From Bernardetia sp. ABR2-2B (GTDB taxonomy: Bacteria > Bacteroidota > Bacteroidia > Cytophagales > Bernardetiaceae): 64,000 nucleotides of DNA. This document shows positions 16,398-25,962 of the stretch, one piece after another. The first letter of the stretch is position 1. The number at the start of each line of letters is the position of its first letter. The position numbers and the translations under genes are program-made. The stretch is from contig NZ_CP147020.1 in NCBI RefSeq assembly GCF_037126435.1, positions 3,886,001 through 3,950,000 of the forward strand, given 5' to 3'. The notes under the pieces were generated by a model, which made no database searches, had not been told where the DNA came from, and saw only the letters and a program-made list of their open reading frames with translations.

Positions 16398-18056
16398 ATG
16401 AGCAAGAAAAATAAATGGGTAGGTTATTCAGACAGAAGCCAAGAACAGACAGTAAATAGTGTTCTTGCAAAACTCCCTATAAAACTACCAAGTCATACCG
16501 ACCACTCTGAAACAGATCCTTTACGAGCTATGCTTGATGTTTGGTCTGGCATTGCCGAAATGCTTGGGTATTATATCGATGAACAGGCAAGGGAGAGTTT
16601 CTTGGTAACGACTACCCGTTATAAAAATGTAGTCAAGTTTGCTAAGATGGTTGGTTACCGAATAAAAGGTGTTATTCCTGCTTCAGTAGAACTTCGTTTT
16701 TACTTTGAAAATCCATTGCCATCTGATGTACTTATTCCCATCGGAACAGAAGTACAAACGATAGATGAAATTATTTATACCACAACAGATAATCTTACTA
16801 TTCTAGCAGGAGAAACAGAAGGCTTTATAGATGCTGTGCAGCAAATAGATTTTACAAATATTTCAGTCGGAACTTCGGACGGCACAACATCTCAAACATT
16901 CGAACTCATTGAAGAAATCGTAGATGGTTCTGTTTCAGTTTTAGTTGATGGAATTGGTTGGACCTCTAAAGATTCGTTCTTGAGGTCTTTCCAAACAGAT
17001 AACGATTTTGTGGCAGGAGTTGGACAATCTCGTAAGATGGAAATTGCTTTTGGAGATGCTGTAAAAGGATTTATTCCACAGGTAGGTTCTGAAATCACGG
17101 TCAATTATGCAGTTTCTCAAGGAGTCGCAGGTAATGTATCTGAAAATCAGATTACCGATATTATTTCTTCCATTACAACACCTTCTGGATTTGTATTAAA
17201 GGCTACTAATCCTGATAGAGCCTCTGGAGGTGCAGATATTGAGAGCTTAGAAGATTTACAGCGTAAAATACCAATATTTATTCGCACACAAGATAATATG
17301 GTAACGCCTAGCGATTACAGTGACGTTCCTTTATTAGCTGCTGGTGTAGGAAGTGCAGGGCATTTTTTTGACTGTGGGAAATACGTAGATATCTATATCT
17401 CTCCTTTAGGTGGAGGAACAGCGACACAAACTTTACTAGATAATGTGGCTAACTTTCTTGAGCCAAGACGAATGATGACGACAAAAATTACAGTTCGAAG
17501 CGCAGGTGTTTTACAAGCAAAAGTAAAATTTGCTATTCAAGTGCGTTCTAATTTCGTTCGTGCTGCCGTAGTCGCTGCTGTAAAAGAAAATATATTGAGC
17601 TTTCTTTCTGCTGCTACCCAAGTAATCGGTGGCAAAGTAAAAATAAATGATTTGGTAGAGGTTGTCGAAACGACAGAAGGTGTAGATAGTTCGGATACAA
17701 TTTATTTTTATGTAGAACCCTATGCTAGACCACTTCTTGAAAATACAACAGAGCTGATTTGGAATAAATCTTTGACAGAGTTTTCCTCTGAAACTATAAA
17801 ATGGACAATTACTTTTGTTTCTGCCACTTCATTTAGAGTTTCTAAAAATGGCGTTTCAATCGGAACTACTACGGTAGGTACACCTATTACTCAAAATGAA
17901 GTTGAGTTTACCATTTTACCAAATCCAGATTATGCACTTGGTAAGAAGTGGGAGTTTTATACCTACCCTTATTCTAATAACTTATCATTGAAAGAACCAT
18001 CTATGGTGTTAGCCTACGCCAATGACGTTCTCATAGATTCGGAGGGGGGAATATAA
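16398..18056 (+). CDS. Baseplate assembly protein J (gp47 family)
   Basis: 552 residues. The start (SHTDHSETDPLRAMLDVWSG), the GYRIKGVIPASVELRFYFE segment and the FIRTQDNMVTPSDYSDVPL segment are recognisable parts of baseplate J proteins. These form the wedge with gpI and gp25. TTTTGATACGATAAAA lies about 30 bp upstream. The last base of its stop is the first base of the next ATG, so translation is coupled. Confidence 0.8.
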   Translation: MSKKNKWVGYSDRSQEQTVNSVLAKLPIKLPSHTDHSETDPLRAMLDVWSGIAEMLGYYIDEQARESFLVTTTRYKNVVKFAKMVGYRIKGVIPASVELRFYFENPLPSDVLIPIGTEVQTIDEIIYTTTDNLTILAGETEGFIDAVQQIDFTNISVGTSDGTTSQTFELIEEIVDGSVSVLVDGIGWTSKDSFLRSFQTDNDFVAGVGQSRKMEIAFGDAVKGFIPQVGSEITVNYAVSQGVAGNVSENQITDIISSITTPSGFVLKATNPDRASGGADIESLEDLQRKIPIFIRTQDNMVTPSDYSDVPLLAAGVGSAGHFFDCGKYVDIYISPLGGGTATQTLLDNVANFLEPRRMMTTKITVRSAGVLQAKVKFAIQVRSNFVRAAVVAAVKENILSFLSAATQVIGGKVKINDLVEVVETTEGVDSSDTIYFYVEPYARPLLENTTELIWNKSLTEFSSETIKWTITFVSATSFRVSKNGVSIGTTTVGTPITQNEVEFTILPNPDYALGKKWEFYTYPYSNNLSLKEPSMVLAYANDVLIDSEGGI

Positions 18057-18829
18057 TGAGTAATTACTGGGGGAGAAATATATGGGAATACTTTGGAATT
18101 GCTTATGATAAAATCGATAAGCAGGGCGTGGTTGATGCAGATGGAAAAGGAGAACTAGAAAGATTCAATGAAATTATAGGAGAAGATATTGATGATAACA
18201 TTGAACCTTTGCTAGATGCCTTGATAGACAATACAATGTTAGCAGATACGATGTATGATAAATTTGTTGCTCTTTTTGAGACAACAATAGGAATGACAAT
18301 GCGACTAACAAATGGTATTGATTTGAGAAAAAAAGTTTTAAAAATAGCTTTTCAGTTGTATAAAATCAGAGGAACGTCATTAGGGTATGAAATTCCTTTA
18401 CGTATGCTTGGTTTTGATAGTGTAGAGATTGTAGAATCTTGGGTAATTTCTTCATTAGATTCTCCTCTCACCTTAGATGATACAGTACGTAGATTAGATA
18501 GTGGTGGTAGATGTCAGAGTTGCTCTGGATATGAATTGAGATTGACAGGAAATATAGAGCTGACGGAAGAAATAATGAGAGCCGTCGGAGAAGTGATAGA
18601 GTTCAATGAACCTATCAATGCACGGCTTACGGCATTATTATATAACGGAAAAGATGCGCTTTCTAGCTTGATTCGTTTTAGTATAATTAATACATATTTA
18701 TTTTATGAAAACCTTTCTCTTTATGATGTAGATTTTGTGATAAATAATAGAGGAGAATTGGTAGCAGAAGGGGCTGATGCAAATCGTTTTGAGATTAGAA
18801 ATGGAGATATTTATTTGAGAGTAATGTGA
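18056..18829 (+). CDS. Tail protein I-like baseplate component
   Basis: 257 residues. LLDALIDNTMLADTMYDKFV, RKKVLKIAFQLYKIRGTSLG and INARLTALLYNGKD match the layout of gpI-type proteins (helical, with a 'kiRGT' turn). A CQSC pair near residue 157-160 is unusual. GGAGGGGGGA lies 5 nt before its ATG inside the J gene: one of the very few Shine-Dalgarno-like sequences in the window, possibly a coincidence of coding. Confidence 0.75.
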   Translation: MSNYWGRNIWEYFGIAYDKIDKQGVVDADGKGELERFNEIIGEDIDDNIEPLLDALIDNTMLADTMYDKFVALFETTIGMTMRLTNGIDLRKKVLKIAFQLYKIRGTSLGYEIPLRMLGFDSVEIVESWVISSLDSPLTLDDTVRRLDSGGRCQSCSGYELRLTGNIELTEEIMRAVGEVIEFNEPINARLTALLYNGKDALSSLIRFSIINTYLFYENLSLYDVDFVINNRGELVAEGADANRFEIRNGDIYLRVM

Positions 18830-18842
18830 TAATGATAAAAAA

Positions 18843-19553
18843 ATGGCAGATACTATAAATTTAGGGCAAATTACAGGAATATGGATAAGTGAAGAAGAGC
18901 CTGTTCATAAAAATGTATTGTGGTTAAAAACAATAAATCCTCTTACAAATGAAAAAGCAGGGTTTATTTGGAATGGCATTGAATGGATAAACATACAAGG
19001 AAAGGGTTTTGACTGGAAAGGAGAGTTTAGTTTAGTTACAAATTACAAGAAAAACGATATTGTTTTATTCAACACTTCTCTTTATATCAAACGTACAGAT
19101 ATTGTAAATAACCTTGAAAACCCAGATGAAAATTCAGATTTTGAAGTCTTTCTGCCGAATATAGACCTTCTTTCTCTGTCTAACTTTTGGGAATTTTCAC
19201 AAAGCTACAATTCAATATCCACAAAACAGCTTTATACAACTAAACAAACTATAAATGTTCTCGGCTCAAATCCTATTCAAGCTGTTAATTTAGATAATGG
19301 CTCTTATATAATATTAGATTTGACTGGAGCTAGTGGAATGCTAAACTTATACTTAAATAATGGAAAGCTAGGAGCTACTTATTGGATACAAGTTATTCAA
19401 GCTAGTACAAAATTAGATATTTCTATAACAAATGAAGGTCGTTTTGATGGAGGAACTGGTAGCACAATTATAGGAGTGGACAATCAAGACTATGTAATTA
19501 TACCATTTCACACAGGAACAGGCTTTATACTTAATGTAGCTAACCTAACCTAA
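18843..19553 (+). CDS. Tail fibre protein with shared N-terminal attachment module
   Basis: 236 residues. Residues 1-52 (NLGQITGIWISEEEPVHKN ... GFIWNGIEWINI) are repeated in the protein at 20709 (NLGQIIGVWIEDSTPPHED ... FIFNGTEWINI), so this is probably the baseplate-docking module. The remainder is beta-rich with a Gly/Thr C-terminus typical of a trimeric fibre tip. It follows J and I, the usual fibre position. Confidence 0.6.
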   Translation: MADTINLGQITGIWISEEEPVHKNVLWLKTINPLTNEKAGFIWNGIEWINIQGKGFDWKGEFSLVTNYKKNDIVLFNTSLYIKRTDIVNNLENPDENSDFEVFLPNIDLLSLSNFWEFSQSYNSISTKQLYTTKQTINVLGSNPIQAVNLDNGSYIILDLTGASGMLNLYLNNGKLGATYWIQVIQASTKLDISITNEGRFDGGTGSTIIGVDNQDYVIIPFHTGTGFILNVANLT

Positions 19554-19562
19554 CTTATTAAT

Positions 19563-20249
19563 ATGCTTTACTTTAATCAAATCGCTAGTAAGAGAGATTA
19601 TAATTCGATACTATTAGATGGAGTAAACGATTACTTTTCTTGCAATGTTGATACTCTAAACACAACCTCGCCATTTTCTTTTTTTACTAGAATAGAGATT
19701 ACGGATAGGTCAGAGAGTACAGCAGTTAGTACATTAACAGCTTCTGGGAGAACTGGTTTTTACTTCTTTACAGGATTAAATGTTTTTGGATTTCCTGCAG
19801 ACCATATCGTTTTTACAGTATATGCTGGTAATTACCGTGGTGGAATAAGCACTTTTTTACCTTTAAATACACCTGTTAATTTACACTTAGTTTCAGATGG
19901 AGGGGGAGCAGATATAAGTAATTTTAAGATTTATGTGGATGGTGTAGAGGCTAGTGTGATAAGAAATGGCTTTATTCCTAGTGTAACTCTACCTTCGTTA
20001 ATATCAAGTAGGACATTTACAGATAGCTCTTCATTGGGTAGATACTTTACTGGTAAAATTTACAATCAATCATTAGTAAATTACACTAAGACACTTCTAG
20101 AGATTGAATCAGATAATAATAATAATAAACAATCGCTGGATTTATTGAAAGGGAACTATATGTATAATATAGAATTCGATAAACCTCCAAGCACAACAAC
20201 TTTTCAGACAGAAGAATCAAATCCGAAAACAGTAACTATTTATAGATAA
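19563..20249 (+). CDS. LamG/concanavalin-like receptor-binding protein
   Basis: 228 residues. ILLDGVNDYFSCNVDT at the start, NLHLVSDGGGADIS and FKIYVDGVEAS in the middle, and GKIYNQSLVNYTKTLLEIE near the end are the classic stations of a LamG-like jelly roll, which binds sugars. Lying among fibre genes, it is likely to be a host-recognition protein. No docking module is visible, so it may bind to the fibre encoded just upstream. Confidence 0.65.
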   Translation: MLYFNQIASKRDYNSILLDGVNDYFSCNVDTLNTTSPFSFFTRIEITDRSESTAVSTLTASGRTGFYFFTGLNVFGFPADHIVFTVYAGNYRGGISTFLPLNTPVNLHLVSDGGGADISNFKIYVDGVEASVIRNGFIPSVTLPSLISSRTFTDSSSLGRYFTGKIYNQSLVNYTKTLLEIESDNNNNKQSLDLLKGNYMYNIEFDKPPSTTTFQTEESNPKTVTIYR

Positions 20250-20266
20250 TTTAATAAACTGAAAAA

Positions 20267-20695
20267 ATGGTAACAATATTAGATAAAATAGAAATATTAA
20301 ATACTAAGTATGGTAGTAAAGACAAGTTAGTTAGTCTTTTAGATATATTACAAACAAATATAGCTCACTCTATTAGAGATGAGCCAAAGCCAATTCCTCC
20401 ATTAAAGAAGAAGGTTGAAATGGAGAAAATACAACTAGTTTTAGAAAGAGACGATGAAAATTATTTACTTACGAAATCGTGCTATGATAAAAGACAACTG
20501 TTTGCACAACGAGTTCTTAATAATGATAAAGAAATAAAAGAAATTACCTACAGTTTGCTTGTCTCCACAAAAGATGTTCATACACATAATAGCGAAGATG
20601 ATTTAAAGAGGTTTTTGACTGAACTTGTAAATGAAATTGCAAGAGTTTCTGTTAGTGAGACTGGTGCAGTTATACCAAAAGATGAAGAATTATAA
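20267..20695 (+). CDS. Hypothetical fibre-region protein, 142 aa
   Basis: Helical N-terminus, then PIPPLKKKVEMEKIQLVLER and a Glu/Lys-rich remainder. Unrecognised. Located between two fibre genes, so an assembly or adaptor role is possible. Confidence 0.45.
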   Translation: MVTILDKIEILNTKYGSKDKLVSLLDILQTNIAHSIRDEPKPIPPLKKKVEMEKIQLVLERDDENYLLTKSCYDKRQLFAQRVLNNDKEIKEITYSLLVSTKDVHTHNSEDDLKRFLTELVNEIARVSVSETGAVIPKDEEL

Positions 20696-20708
20696 AAAAT
20701 AGAATAAA

Positions 20709-21068
20709 ATGGCAGAGAGAAATTTAGGTCAAATAATAGGGGTTTGGATAGAAGATTCTACACCTCCACATGAGGATGTTATTTGGATAAGAACAATTAA
20801 TCAAGGCACAGGAGAGAAGTCAGTTTTTATTTTTAATGGTACAGAATGGATAAATATTTACAGAAAAGTATTTAAACAGTCATTAACTGTACCACCTAAT
20901 AGTAATGTTCCTGTTGAATTTAGCCATCCTTATGGCGATGATTTGCCTATTTACACTCTATATAAAGGTGGGCAAGAGGTAGATAATAAGCCAACAATAA
21001 GTCAAGGTAGTGTATATTTTGGAAATATAGGGACAGGTTCTTATACACTTGTAGCTTACTTTATCTAA
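20709..21068 (+). CDS. Short fibre protein with the same docking module
   Basis: 119 residues; the first 50 are a paralogue of the N-terminus of the protein at 18843. The remaining 65 residues form a small beta sandwich-like tip (VPPNSNVPVEFSHPYGDD ... GTGSYTLVAYFI). Sharing one docking module suggests two alternative or coexisting fibre tips. Confidence 0.55.
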   Translation: MAERNLGQIIGVWIEDSTPPHEDVIWIRTINQGTGEKSVFIFNGTEWINIYRKVFKQSLTVPPNSNVPVEFSHPYGDDLPIYTLYKGGQEVDNKPTISQGSVYFGNIGTGSYTLVAYFI

Positions 21069-21145
21069 GTTTTAATTGAGGTTATATAAGGACATGATAG
21101 AATAAAAAAAATAGAATTTTGGATAACTTAATATGATAGAATAAA

Positions 21146-22561
21146 ATGGCACAAAAACGACATATAGAGTATTTAAGTGATGATATAAGTTTTCAGTTTA
21201 ATGAATTTTTGATTGGAATCATCCCCCCTGGATTATATCGTGGGTTTGAGTTTACTCCAAATTCTAATTTATTCTTGCAGTTGAGTCACCAGAACACAGG
21301 CTATTCTTTTCCTAAAAAAGATGGTTCTATTTCCTCTACTGTAGGTGTTGTTCGCTCAAAACAAGGTGTTTTAGTTATAGAAGATGCTCCTATTTCTTTA
21401 CAGGTAAGCGCAAATACAACATCGAATCCAAGAATAGACCTAGTAGTTTGCGAACATAAATATGAAGAAATTGCAGGAGGTTTGGATGCAGAATATTTTC
21501 TTATTGAAGGAACGCCAAATACAAGTCCAGTAGCTCCAACACTTACAAATACAAACTTTCAAGTTGTAATTGGGGAGTTATACCTTCCTGCAAATACTTC
21601 AACTTTAGATACAACAGGTGTAGTTTATACTCGTTCATCTCTTCCAGAGCTTGGGAACAATAATCTGCAAGAGCAGCTCCTTGAGATACTAGATGATTTT
21701 ATTGTATTACAAGGTAATTTTGACACTCTGCAAGGTAATTTCAATACGCTAAACCAAGAAATGATAGACTGGAGAGTCTATTACCAACCTCAAATGCGTT
21801 TTGATGGAGTGAATATACAATGGAAATGGGCAGGAGAAGCAGAGACAGAATGGAAGAACTTAATGCAAGGAATTGCAGTAAATGCTTCTGGCCCTGGAAC
21901 AATGGAAGTTCGAATACTAGAGGCACAGTATTTACCAAATGCAGAAGTTTGGAATGTAAATACACCTGAACAAAGAGATCACAATGTTTTAGAATTTAAT
22001 ACACAAACTAGTCTACCTGTTGGGGCAACTTATTGGATAAATAATAGAGAATGGATAGCTCCTCAAACAAAAGACTATAATTTTCTTTTAGATACTTTAA
22101 AATTAGTATGTTTTAAAGATGTAGATTATACAGATATAGATGCAAATGCTGAATCTCTTCCTTTTAGAGTATATCCAAGCATTCCAAATGACGTATCTTC
22201 TTGGTTAAGGTATAATGCTAATCAACCTAACCCAAATGGATTTATAAGAATAGAGCTTGTGAAAAATAATGTAGTTGAATATACTCTTTTCCATAAATTT
22301 AATTTAGAAGATGGGACAGTCATTGGGGATGAGATTTTACTTCCTGTTATTGACCTTATTATATCGGCAGAAGCAGGAGATGCATTTACTTGGAGAATGA
22401 GCATACAACCTAATTTCAATAATATTGACGAGCAAATGCTACCAATAAACTCTGTACCTTCTCAACTAGGTTTTGAAATTATAAGACAAGCAAATACAGC
22501 TTTCTTACAAAAAGAGCACTTTCAAATTGAATCTGGACATTGGACGATATTTGGAGGGTAG
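21146..22561 (+). CDS. Tail fibre/collar-type structural protein
   Basis: 471 residues. The N-terminal domain (DISFQFNEFLIGIIPPGLYRG, split across FTPNSNLFLQLSHQN) resembles the start of baseplate-attached fibre proteins; a coiled coil with repeated LQGNFDTLQGNFNTLNQEM lies near residue 190-210, followed by a large beta-rich C-terminal domain ending in HFQIESGHWTIFGG. It is the last gene of the tail operon and ends at a terminator. Two TGATAGAATAAA sequences precede it, one abutting the ATG. Confidence 0.6.
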   Translation: MAQKRHIEYLSDDISFQFNEFLIGIIPPGLYRGFEFTPNSNLFLQLSHQNTGYSFPKKDGSISSTVGVVRSKQGVLVIEDAPISLQVSANTTSNPRIDLVVCEHKYEEIAGGLDAEYFLIEGTPNTSPVAPTLTNTNFQVVIGELYLPANTSTLDTTGVVYTRSSLPELGNNNLQEQLLEILDDFIVLQGNFDTLQGNFNTLNQEMIDWRVYYQPQMRFDGVNIQWKWAGEAETEWKNLMQGIAVNASGPGTMEVRILEAQYLPNAEVWNVNTPEQRDHNVLEFNTQTSLPVGATYWINNREWIAPQTKDYNFLLDTLKLVCFKDVDYTDIDANAESLPFRVYPSIPNDVSSWLRYNANQPNPNGFIRIELVKNNVVEYTLFHKFNLEDGTVIGDEILLPVIDLIISAEAGDAFTWRMSIQPNFNNIDEQMLPINSVPSQLGFEIIRQANTAFLQKEHFQIESGHWTIFGG

Positions 22562-22572
22562 GTACAGGATAT

Positions 22573-22612
22573 AAAAAAATAGAAGATCTTTTTTGAAACT
22601 CTATTTTTTTGT
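22573..22612 (+). terminator. AT-rich terminator of the tail operon
   Basis: AAAAAAATAGA (22573-22583) pairs with TCTATTTTTTT (22600-22610), directly after the last fibre gene. Confidence 0.6.
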
Positions 22613-22640
22613 TTGGGATAGATGCTACAAACTACAAAAA

Positions 22641-22931
22641 CCACGGCTACAAGCCGAATACATAGCTGTCACTTATAAAGTGCAATTGACAGTCATTATT
22701 TTTCAGCAGTTGCGGTAGAGCTGGAGACAGTAATAACAAACTCAAACTAAACAACAGCACAGAACTGAAATAAATTTTAACAATTTTTCTAAATGTTAAA
22801 CTTGGTTTTACTATAGTTTTCTACAATTATTATTTTATTCATCTTTTGTTAGCCAAGATGAAGTTGGGTTTGCACCCAATATTTTGTTTATGTTATCCTA
22901 AGCACCAATACTTTTTCTTTTGCTTGGTGCT
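22641..22931. other. Non-coding stretch with several small hairpins
   Basis: No convincing gene lies between 22562 and 22929. Hairpins include CGGCT-ACA-AGCCG (about 22644-22656), TTGGGT-TTGC-ACCCAA (22864-22879) followed by a T-rich stretch, and AGCACCAA/TTGGTGCT (22901-22908/22924-22931), which could end the exported-protein operon on the - strand. It may be only terminators, or include a small RNA. Confidence 0.4.
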
Positions 22932-23517
22932 AATTAAAGCATGGTGAACGGCTGTTACTGAAACTAAGAATAGTTTTATTCGCTTTGAACTCATAAAAAA
23001 TGGAATGAATATAACATTTTACGAAAGTCATATTATATTTAGAATATGTATATCTTCGATATTTTCTCACAATCTTTTTATAGGAGGAATTTAGTGAGAG
23101 GGCATTAAGAATTATAGCTTGATAAAAACACGTATTCCTGTGTTTAAAAGTCGAATTTAGCCTCCCACTTTCTTTTGTAGATGGTGGTAATACGAATATT
23201 TCCGATGTGTCATTTTTATAGAACTGTCTTTTTAATGAGTCTATTTGTTTTCTTAAACTATCTATATCTTGCTTTACTTCTTTTATTAACTCAATACGAT
23301 AATATATACTCTGACTTTCTAATCTATCATTTAAGTTAGAGACAAGACATCTTCTTTTTTTTGTTAATTTAGCTCCATTGTCTAATTTGATAAGAGTCTT
23401 TACCTCCTTCTTGCTTAACTTTAAAGTACGATATATATCTAAAATTGAAGTTTGTGCTTTTAATAAAGGAATATTATACACAAGTATAAAAAGAAACAGA
23501 GTTAGTATTTTTTTCAT
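22930..23517 (-). CDS. Exported protein, short paralogue of the neighbouring OmpA-like protein
   Basis: 195 residues with a signal peptide (MKKILTLFLFILVYNIPLLKA). Residues 23-100 align with residues 20-97 of the next protein upstream (LKLSKKEVKTLIKLDNG versus LTLSKQEERVLRQLEDR; NDRLESQSIYYRIELIKE versus DARLENFGVSMHIEFIKK). It lacks the OmpA-like C-terminal domain and instead has a basic, Cys-containing tail, so it may be a decayed or re-purposed duplicate. Confidence 0.6.
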   Translation of the reverse strand: MKKILTLFLFILVYNIPLLKAQTSILDIYRTLKLSKKEVKTLIKLDNGAKLTKKRRCLVSNLNDRLESQSIYYRIELIKEVKQDIDSLRKQIDSLKRQFYKNDTSEIFVLPPSTKESGRLNSTFKHRNTCFYQAIILNALSLNSSYKKIVRKYRRYTYSKYNMTFVKCYIHSIFYEFKANKTILSFSNSRSPCFN

Positions 23518-23701
23518 TAGTGTATCATTTTTAAATTTAGTAAACGTATATAAAGATAAGCACTGCTTATTTCATATATGACAGGAAATATATAAAAGCT
23601 ACCACTATTAACCGTGATAACGTTTATTTATTATATAAAGAAATTGATGAGACTAATTATGACAGAATCTAATAAAAGATGTGCTGTATTTTGCATAAAT
23701 A

Positions 23702-24733
23702 TCATTCTTTTAAAAAACTAGGTACGTATACTATATAGTATTGACAAATCCTCCTTCTTATATCATCAAACTCATACGTTTCATTTGTAAATGGATACTT
23801 TTCTCCTTCGCCTAATGATCTGACTTCTAAAATTTCACAATTTTTGTCAGATAAAATTGATTCTATGTAATTAGATATTTCTTGTGCTCTTTTTCTTGAA
23901 AGAACTTCATTCAAAAACTTTCTATTCTGAATTGATGTAAGTGTAGAGAGATTTATTGAAGTACTACGATTTGGTAAGCTACCTTTTAAGTTGTGATTTA
24001 AGATAAAATTCCTACCATCATTGATTTTGAAAGGTTGTTCATCAGCATATCCAGTTGCTGATATAAGTATTGTCAATTGCTGATTGCCATATTCATTTTC
24101 CATAAATGTAAATCTTTCTATAACATAGTCATACAACATCTTCTTTGCTTCATCTTTGAGCTTGTACTTCCCTGGGGCGAATAGAGTAGAATCATAATCA
24201 ATTTTTCCATTTCCTATACGTTCTTTTTCTGACCTTAGAATGTTTAAATATTTTTGAATATCACTAAAATTATCAACAAAACTTTCTAATTCTTTATTTG
24301 CATTAGATTTTTTATTTTTTATTTCATCAAATGTCAAAGGTAGATAGGTCATCTGTAGTGTATCTAAACTTTTTTCTATATTGTTTATCATCTCTAAAAA
24401 CACAATGGAAGGAGAGCTTGGGTTTTGTTCTATAGTTTTCTGTACACTAGCTTTTACAGAACCTATATCTTCCCTCATTAATGATATTTCCTGTTTTGCT
24501 TTTTTTATGAATTCAATATGCATAGATACTCCGAAATTTTCTAGTCTAGCATCTAAACTATCAATAACTTTTTTTCTTCTGTTTGTTCTTTTTTTTCTAT
24601 CCTCTAATTGCCTTAACACTCTTTCTTCTTGTTTACTCAGTGTAAGGTCTTTGTATTTTTCAAAAAGTGAATTTTGTGCGTTTGCTATGGACGCACTAAA
24701 ACAAAACAATAATACAAATACAATGTATTTCAT
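23702..24733 (-). CDS. Exported coiled-coil protein with OmpA-like C-terminal domain
   Basis: 343 residues: signal peptide (1-19), helical coiled-coil region to about 150, then an OmpA-like domain (FAPGKYKLKDEAKKMLYDYV, ISATGYADEQPF, LSRKRAQEISNYIESIL, RSLGEGEKYPF). Such domains anchor to peptidoglycan in the periplasm. It overlaps the upstream gene by 4 bp. Together with its short paralogue it forms one of two duplicated pairs in this cluster. Confidence 0.6.
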   Translation of the reverse strand: MKYIVFVLLFCFSASIANAQNSLFEKYKDLTLSKQEERVLRQLEDRKKRTNRRKKVIDSLDARLENFGVSMHIEFIKKAKQEISLMREDIGSVKASVQKTIEQNPSSPSIVFLEMINNIEKSLDTLQMTYLPLTFDEIKNKKSNANKELESFVDNFSDIQKYLNILRSEKERIGNGKIDYDSTLFAPGKYKLKDEAKKMLYDYVIERFTFMENEYGNQQLTILISATGYADEQPFKINDGRNFILNHNLKGSLPNRSTSINLSTLTSIQNRKFLNEVLSRKRAQEISNYIESILSDKNCEILEVRSLGEGEKYPFTNETYEFDDIRRRICQYYIVYVPSFLKE

Positions 24734-25872
24734 AATTTTAGTTGGTTTATTAACTTTTTAATTGATTCTAATATTTTAATAATAGATAAAAATTCAGATA
24801 TTTTTTCTTTATCGCTTATTTGTTTCTGTTTATCTATGCTTCGCCTATTTTGATACAAAGAAATCATCTGATTCCAAACATTTAATCTTCCATTTATTGA
24901 GTTAATAGATTGTTCTTTAAGAGATTTCCATTCGAAATCCTTAAACTCCTTTTTTTTTATAAATGATAATGCATCATGCATTTGAATTTCAAGGATATCA
25001 TCCACCATTAAATAATAATTTACTAAAAGCCATGCTTTTTTTATATCTAATGTTTTTCGTAAAGTGTGAATATTATATTTTTTATATATATTTTGTACAT
25101 AAGAAGGGGATGCATTATAGATAGAATCTATTTTAATTATACTTTCTTCTATTTTATCTATTGCTCGCTTTAATTTTGAAGTATCTAGCGAATGGTTATT
25201 TATAGTGGTAATGGCATCTTGAACAGCAAATTTATAGATAAGGACTTGTGTCTGAAATTTTTTATCTAATATTGGTATGGCTTCTGTTGTAATTACTTCC
25301 TCGAGCGGAATTTGCTTATTTGTATTGGATATTACACCTGTTTTTTTTTCTGATACACTATTATTTTTTACTGTTATTCTATCAGACAAAATACGACTTG
25401 CAAAGACATTAAAACTCCCTTCTTCTACTAACTTCTTACCAAGGTCTCTGAAGAAGTTTTTTCTCATAGTTGGATTTTCATAGTCGCTTAGAGGAATATT
25501 CTCAGAGAATGTAGATACCTTGCTTCCACCAGTATCATCTGCATTAATAATAACAGTAATTAGACCATCTTTTACTAAAGATATATTTCCTGTAATTTCT
25601 ATATCAATATTTAGTTGGTTCAAATAAATATCTTGTTGATTATCACTTTTTACTTGCAGTGATGTGTTGGTCTTAGTGCTACTTATTAAACCAGATTGGA
25701 ATGCGCTTGATATAGCTCTACGAATGTCATCTGAAGGGTTATTCTTATTTTCAAATGGCTTAGTAAAAATAATTACTTTAGAGTCATCCTTGGATACTTG
25801 AGCTTGTATTGAAGATACAAGTGAATTTAGAAGAAGTAAAGTAAAAAAAAGCAATAGAATTTTTATTTTCAT
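24730..25872 (-). CDS. Exported protein with N-terminal domain shared with its neighbour
   Basis: 380 residues, signal peptide MKIKILLLFFTLLLLNSLVSS..., then residues 28-165 closely related to the 169-residue protein upstream (SKVIIFTKPFENKNNPSDD versus SKVIIFIKPFKNKNNPSSD; NPTMRKNFFRDLGKK versus NPTMRKNFFIALGKK). The C-terminal 200 residues are helical. Its start region overlaps or abuts the following gene, so it is in one operon with it. Function unknown; periplasmic location is inferred from the signal peptide. Confidence 0.6.
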   Translation of the reverse strand: MKIKILLLFFTLLLLNSLVSSIQAQVSKDDSKVIIFTKPFENKNNPSDDIRRAISSAFQSGLISSTKTNTSLQVKSDNQQDIYLNQLNIDIEITGNISLVKDGLITVIINADDTGGSKVSTFSENIPLSDYENPTMRKNFFRDLGKKLVEEGSFNVFASRILSDRITVKNNSVSEKKTGVISNTNKQIPLEEVITTEAIPILDKKFQTQVLIYKFAVQDAITTINNHSLDTSKLKRAIDKIEESIIKIDSIYNASPSYVQNIYKKYNIHTLRKTLDIKKAWLLVNYYLMVDDILEIQMHDALSFIKKKEFKDFEWKSLKEQSINSINGRLNVWNQMISLYQNRRSIDKQKQISDKEKISEFLSIIKILESIKKLINQLKL

Positions 25873-25962
25873 AAATAAGTTTTTGTAAAAAAAATAGTTT
25901 TATTTTTTTAATCTATAAAAATTAGTATACCCCACTCAGATTCTTATTAAAGAGAAAAAATA

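Noticed and set aside
22561-22930. Diversity-generating retroelement next to the fibre genes
   Set aside because: No reverse transcriptase gene and no near-repeat of the fibre 3' end were found in the window.
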